From assembly GCA_937872165.1 (NCBI GenBank), contig CALMOR010000193.1, positions 595 to 44,357 on the forward strand: DNA of 43,763 nt, read 5' to 3'. How positions within the stretch are numbered: position 1 is the first letter of the stretch; the number at the start of each line of letters is the position of its first letter. Position numbers and translations under genes: made by a program. Below the pieces are notes generated by a model that saw only the letters and a list, made by a program, of their open reading frames with translations, was not told the DNA's origin and ran no database searches. Positions 41,905 through 43,763 of this stretch are shown piece after piece. This DNA is from an uncultured Burkholderiales bacterium (GTDB lineage: Bacteria > Pseudomonadota > Gammaproteobacteria > Burkholderiales > Burkholderiaceae_D).

Positions 41905-42138
41905 GCGAGCCGGTTTCCCGCCGGAGAACGAACATGTGGTTCTGATCCCCGTCCGCTCGCGCATCGCGGACCGGTCGCCGAGGATCCGCGAAGACCTCCC
42001 GGTCCTCGACCGGATTCGTGGGCGAGCCGGCCCGATACCCGCGGAACGAACACGTCCTCGCGCTCCCGCGACTCGCGGAAGCCGCTCAGTCGCCGAGGAA
42101 TTCCGAGAAGACCTTCAGGTCCTCGACGTGATCCGAGA
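41905..42138. repeat. Imperfect tandem duplication (~117 bp unit) at the 3' end of the AI-2E permease gene
   Basis: Matching blocks occur in the same order in two copies. GCGAGCCGG is at 41905 and 42022, a GGA(G)AACGAACA(T/C)GT block follows each, GTCGCCGAGGA is at 41974 and 42089, and GGTCCTCGAC is at 42001 and 42119. Offsets of 115-118 bp show small indels since duplication. The right copy contains the last codons of the permease gene; the left copy is a decayed version outside it. Confidence 0.75.
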
Positions 42139-43285
42139 CGACCTTGACGATCACGACGATGGGGACGCTGAGCAGCACGCCCCAGACGCCCCAGATCCAG
42201 CCGAACAACAGCAGGCCGACGAACACCGAGACCGTGTTCATCCGGGCGATGCGGCCGGCCATCCAGGTCGTCAGCACGACGCCGACCAGCGCGGCGATCA
42301 CGAGCGACAGGCCGGCGACGAGGGCGGCCATGCCGAGCGAGCCGAACTGCATCAGCGCGGCGACGCCGGTGGCGACCGCGACGATCACCGGCCCGAAGTA
42401 CGGCACCACGTGCAGCACGCCCGCGACGACGCTCCACGTGCCGGCGTTGTCGAGGCCGACGATGCGGAAGGCCGCCCACGTGAGTACGCCGAGCACGACG
42501 TTCGACACCAGCAGCATCGCCATGAAGCGCTGGATCGACAGGTTGATCTGGTCGAACATCTGCACGGTGATCTTCTTCTCGGTCAGCGTGCGTCCCGCGA
42601 CCTTGACGAACTTGCGCTTGAACTTGTCGCCCGACAGCAGGATGAAGTACGCGAGCAGGCAGACCATCAACAGTTGTCCCCCGACGGCGAGGACGCTCCG
42701 GCCGCCGCTCAGGAAGACATCGGTCACGCGCAGTCCCGGCTGGACCATCAGCACGGTCGGGCCGCCGCGCGGCGCGCCGCCGGTCGCCGCGTCGGTGGCC
42801 TTCTGCAGCGCGTCGGCCGCGCGTCGCACGTTGTCGAGCCCGAGGCCCTGCCCCGCATCGAAGACGTCGAAGGCCCGCGACGCCTTCTTCGCGACCTCGG
42901 GCACCTGGTCGATGATGGCCTGCGCCTGGAAGCGCAGCGCGTAGACGCTCATCACGCCGGCGCCCACCAGCACCAGCAGGATCAACGCCGCGCCGAGCCA
43001 TCGCGGCACGTGCCAGCGATCGAGGAACGAGACCGCGGGGTCGAGCGCATAGGCGAGCAGCACGGCCATCACCACCGGGATCACGAAGTTGGCCGCGGCC
43101 TGCAATGCGAACAGCGTCGCGAGGACGGCGATGGTGATCAGCGCCGCGCTGCGCGGATCGACCCGCTGCAACGGCGATGCGGCGTTGCTGCGCAGGACCA
43201 CCGGCCTCTGCCCGCTCTCGGGATCGAGCGCCTCGTCGGCGCGGACTTCGGACCGCGGGATCGCGTCGGGCAGCGGCAGGCTCAT
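42086..43285 (-). CDS. AI-2E/PerM family membrane permease
   Basis: This 399-residue integral membrane protein has about seven to eight hydrophobic segments, a large hydrophilic loop after the third, and the family's C-terminal half ('VLHVVPYFGPVIVAVATGVAAL', 'FVGLLLFGWIWGVWGVLLSVP' region). Members export autoinducer-2 or act as Na+/H+ antiporters or other permeases, so the substrate is not predictable. The start ATG at 43285 overlaps the stop of the upstream gene (ATGA). Confidence 0.88.
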   Translation of the reverse strand: MSLPLPDAIPRSEVRADEALDPESGQRPVVLRSNAASPLQRVDPRSAALITIAVLATLFALQAAANFVIPVVMAVLLAYALDPAVSFLDRWHVPRWLGAALILLVLVGAGVMSVYALRFQAQAIIDQVPEVAKKASRAFDVFDAGQGLGLDNVRRAADALQKATDAATGGAPRGGPTVLMVQPGLRVTDVFLSGGRSVLAVGGQLLMVCLLAYFILLSGDKFKRKFVKVAGRTLTEKKITVQMFDQINLSIQRFMAMLLVSNVVLGVLTWAAFRIVGLDNAGTWSVVAGVLHVVPYFGPVIVAVATGVAALMQFGSLGMAALVAGLSLVIAALVGVVLTTWMAGRIARMNTVSVFVGLLLFGWIWGVWGVLLSVPIVVIVKVVSDHVEDLKVFSEFLGD

Positions 43286-43763
43286 GCGGCGACCCTCACG
43301 AGGTTGGCGCGCAACGCGTCGTCGAGCGTCGCCGCGCTTTCGCGTAGATGCGCGCGGCTCGCGGCCGACAGGCGATCGGACGCCAGCGCGCGCTGGATCG
43401 AGGCCTTCAGCGCGATCGCGTTGTCGCGTTGCAGGCTGCGCTGGTCGGCCAGCGTCGCGTTGCCCGAGTGCAGCAGCACGTTGACGATCCGCTTCAGGTG
43501 CTCGCGCTGCAGGTTGCGGCGCATCGGCGCGATGTCGCGGCCGCTGCCGAGTTCGCTCCAGATCGCCTTCTGCAACGAGCCGTAGAGCTGCGCCAGCGTC
43601 AGCAGGTCGCGCGGATGCGAGCTGACGTTCTCCGCGTCGCCGATCCGCTTCGCGACCGGGTCGGACATCAGGTGATCGAGCGCCGTCGTCTGGATCGCGA
43701 GCACGCGGCCGGGCAGGTAGAACGCGCTCTTGTTGTTGCCGTTCGGCGCGTCGCGGTCGAGGA
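43282..43763 (-). CDS. C-terminal part of a probable zinc-dependent metalloprotease (partial)
   Basis: The gene enters from the right edge; 160 codons are visible. The sequence 'NNKSAFYLPGRVLAIQTTAL' followed by 'LMSDPVAKRIGDAE' and a helical tail ('LQREHLKRIVNVLL', 'LKASIQRALASDRLS') resembles the C-terminus of large DUF4953/DUF5117-type zinc-dependent metalloproteases. The catalytic HExxH part would lie outside the window. It overlaps the permease start by ATGA. Confidence 0.55.
   Translation of the reverse strand, partial: LDRDAPNGNNKSAFYLPGRVLAIQTTALDHLMSDPVAKRIGDAENVSSHPRDLLTLAQLYGSLQKAIWSELGSGRDIAPMRRNLQREHLKRIVNVLLHSGNATLADQRSLQRDNAIALKASIQRALASDRLSAASRAHLRESAATLDDALRANLVRVAA

Overview
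The window looks like a high-GC betaproteobacterial chromosome, most likely Burkholderiales. The evidence is the gene order of the right half: aat-bpt-pyrD, lptF/lptG divergent from pepA, and pepA-holC followed by a DUF2486-like Ala/Asp/Glu-rich protein. A genomic island is inserted at the 3' end of an initiator tRNA gene. The left 19.6 kb is the island and everything right of the tRNA (19597-19670) looks like core chromosome.

Island, 1-19596. The far left holds a fragment resembling the C-terminal half of a plasmid replication initiator, in GC-rich sequence with several dyads. A plus-strand operon of five genes follows (1796-12339), each joined to the next by an ATGA overlap: a P-loop protein (F), a 507-residue protein (G), a 1815-residue protein ending in an FtsK-type DNA motor (H), a GIY-YIG nuclease-like protein, and a DGQHR/DndB-family protein. 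Facing it on the minus strand are sspB (DUF4007 nickase family), sspC (large P-loop ATPase) and sspD (PP-loop/Fe-S PAPS-reductase-like), joined by 8-nt overlaps. I read this as an SspBCD-SspFGH type DNA phosphorothioation defence locus. SspBCD would place sulfur in the DNA backbone and FGH would attack unmodified DNA. The nuclease and DGQHR genes are attached to the restriction operon but are visibly more AT-rich. No cysteine desulfurase (SspA) and no SspE are present in the window. The island ends with a tyrosine integrase that has lost its catalytic domain. Its reading frame runs straight into a four-helix membrane protein gene that itself carries a frameshift. An intrinsic terminator and tRNA-fMet follow.

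Core, 19671-43763. A tight plus-strand operon encodes a Nudix hydrolase, Aat, Bpt, PyrD and an IclR-type regulator, with TTGA/ATGA junctions at four of its boundaries or starts. Next come a tiny PEP-CTERM-like secreted protein, a glutathione S-transferase, purB, and a yybP-ykoY (Mn2+) riboswitch leading a TerC/Alx membrane protein. LptF-LptG-CbiX-like is transcribed leftwards from a divergent region shared with pepA. pepA has a good sigma70 promoter and is followed by holC, the DUF2486-like repeat protein, a TAXI-type TRAP receptor and a frameshifted tag (3-methyladenine glycosylase I). The right end carries a small secreted protein downstream of a 1091-residue MalT/BTAD-type regulator, two small uncertain genes, a tandemly duplicated segment at the 3' end of an AI-2E/PerM permease, and the C-terminus of a likely zinc-dependent metalloprotease cut by the window edge.

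All coordinates, motifs and overlaps were read by eye. Family names rest on motif recognition and gene context and have not been checked against a database. Two frameshifts lie in short C/G runs and could be sequence errors.
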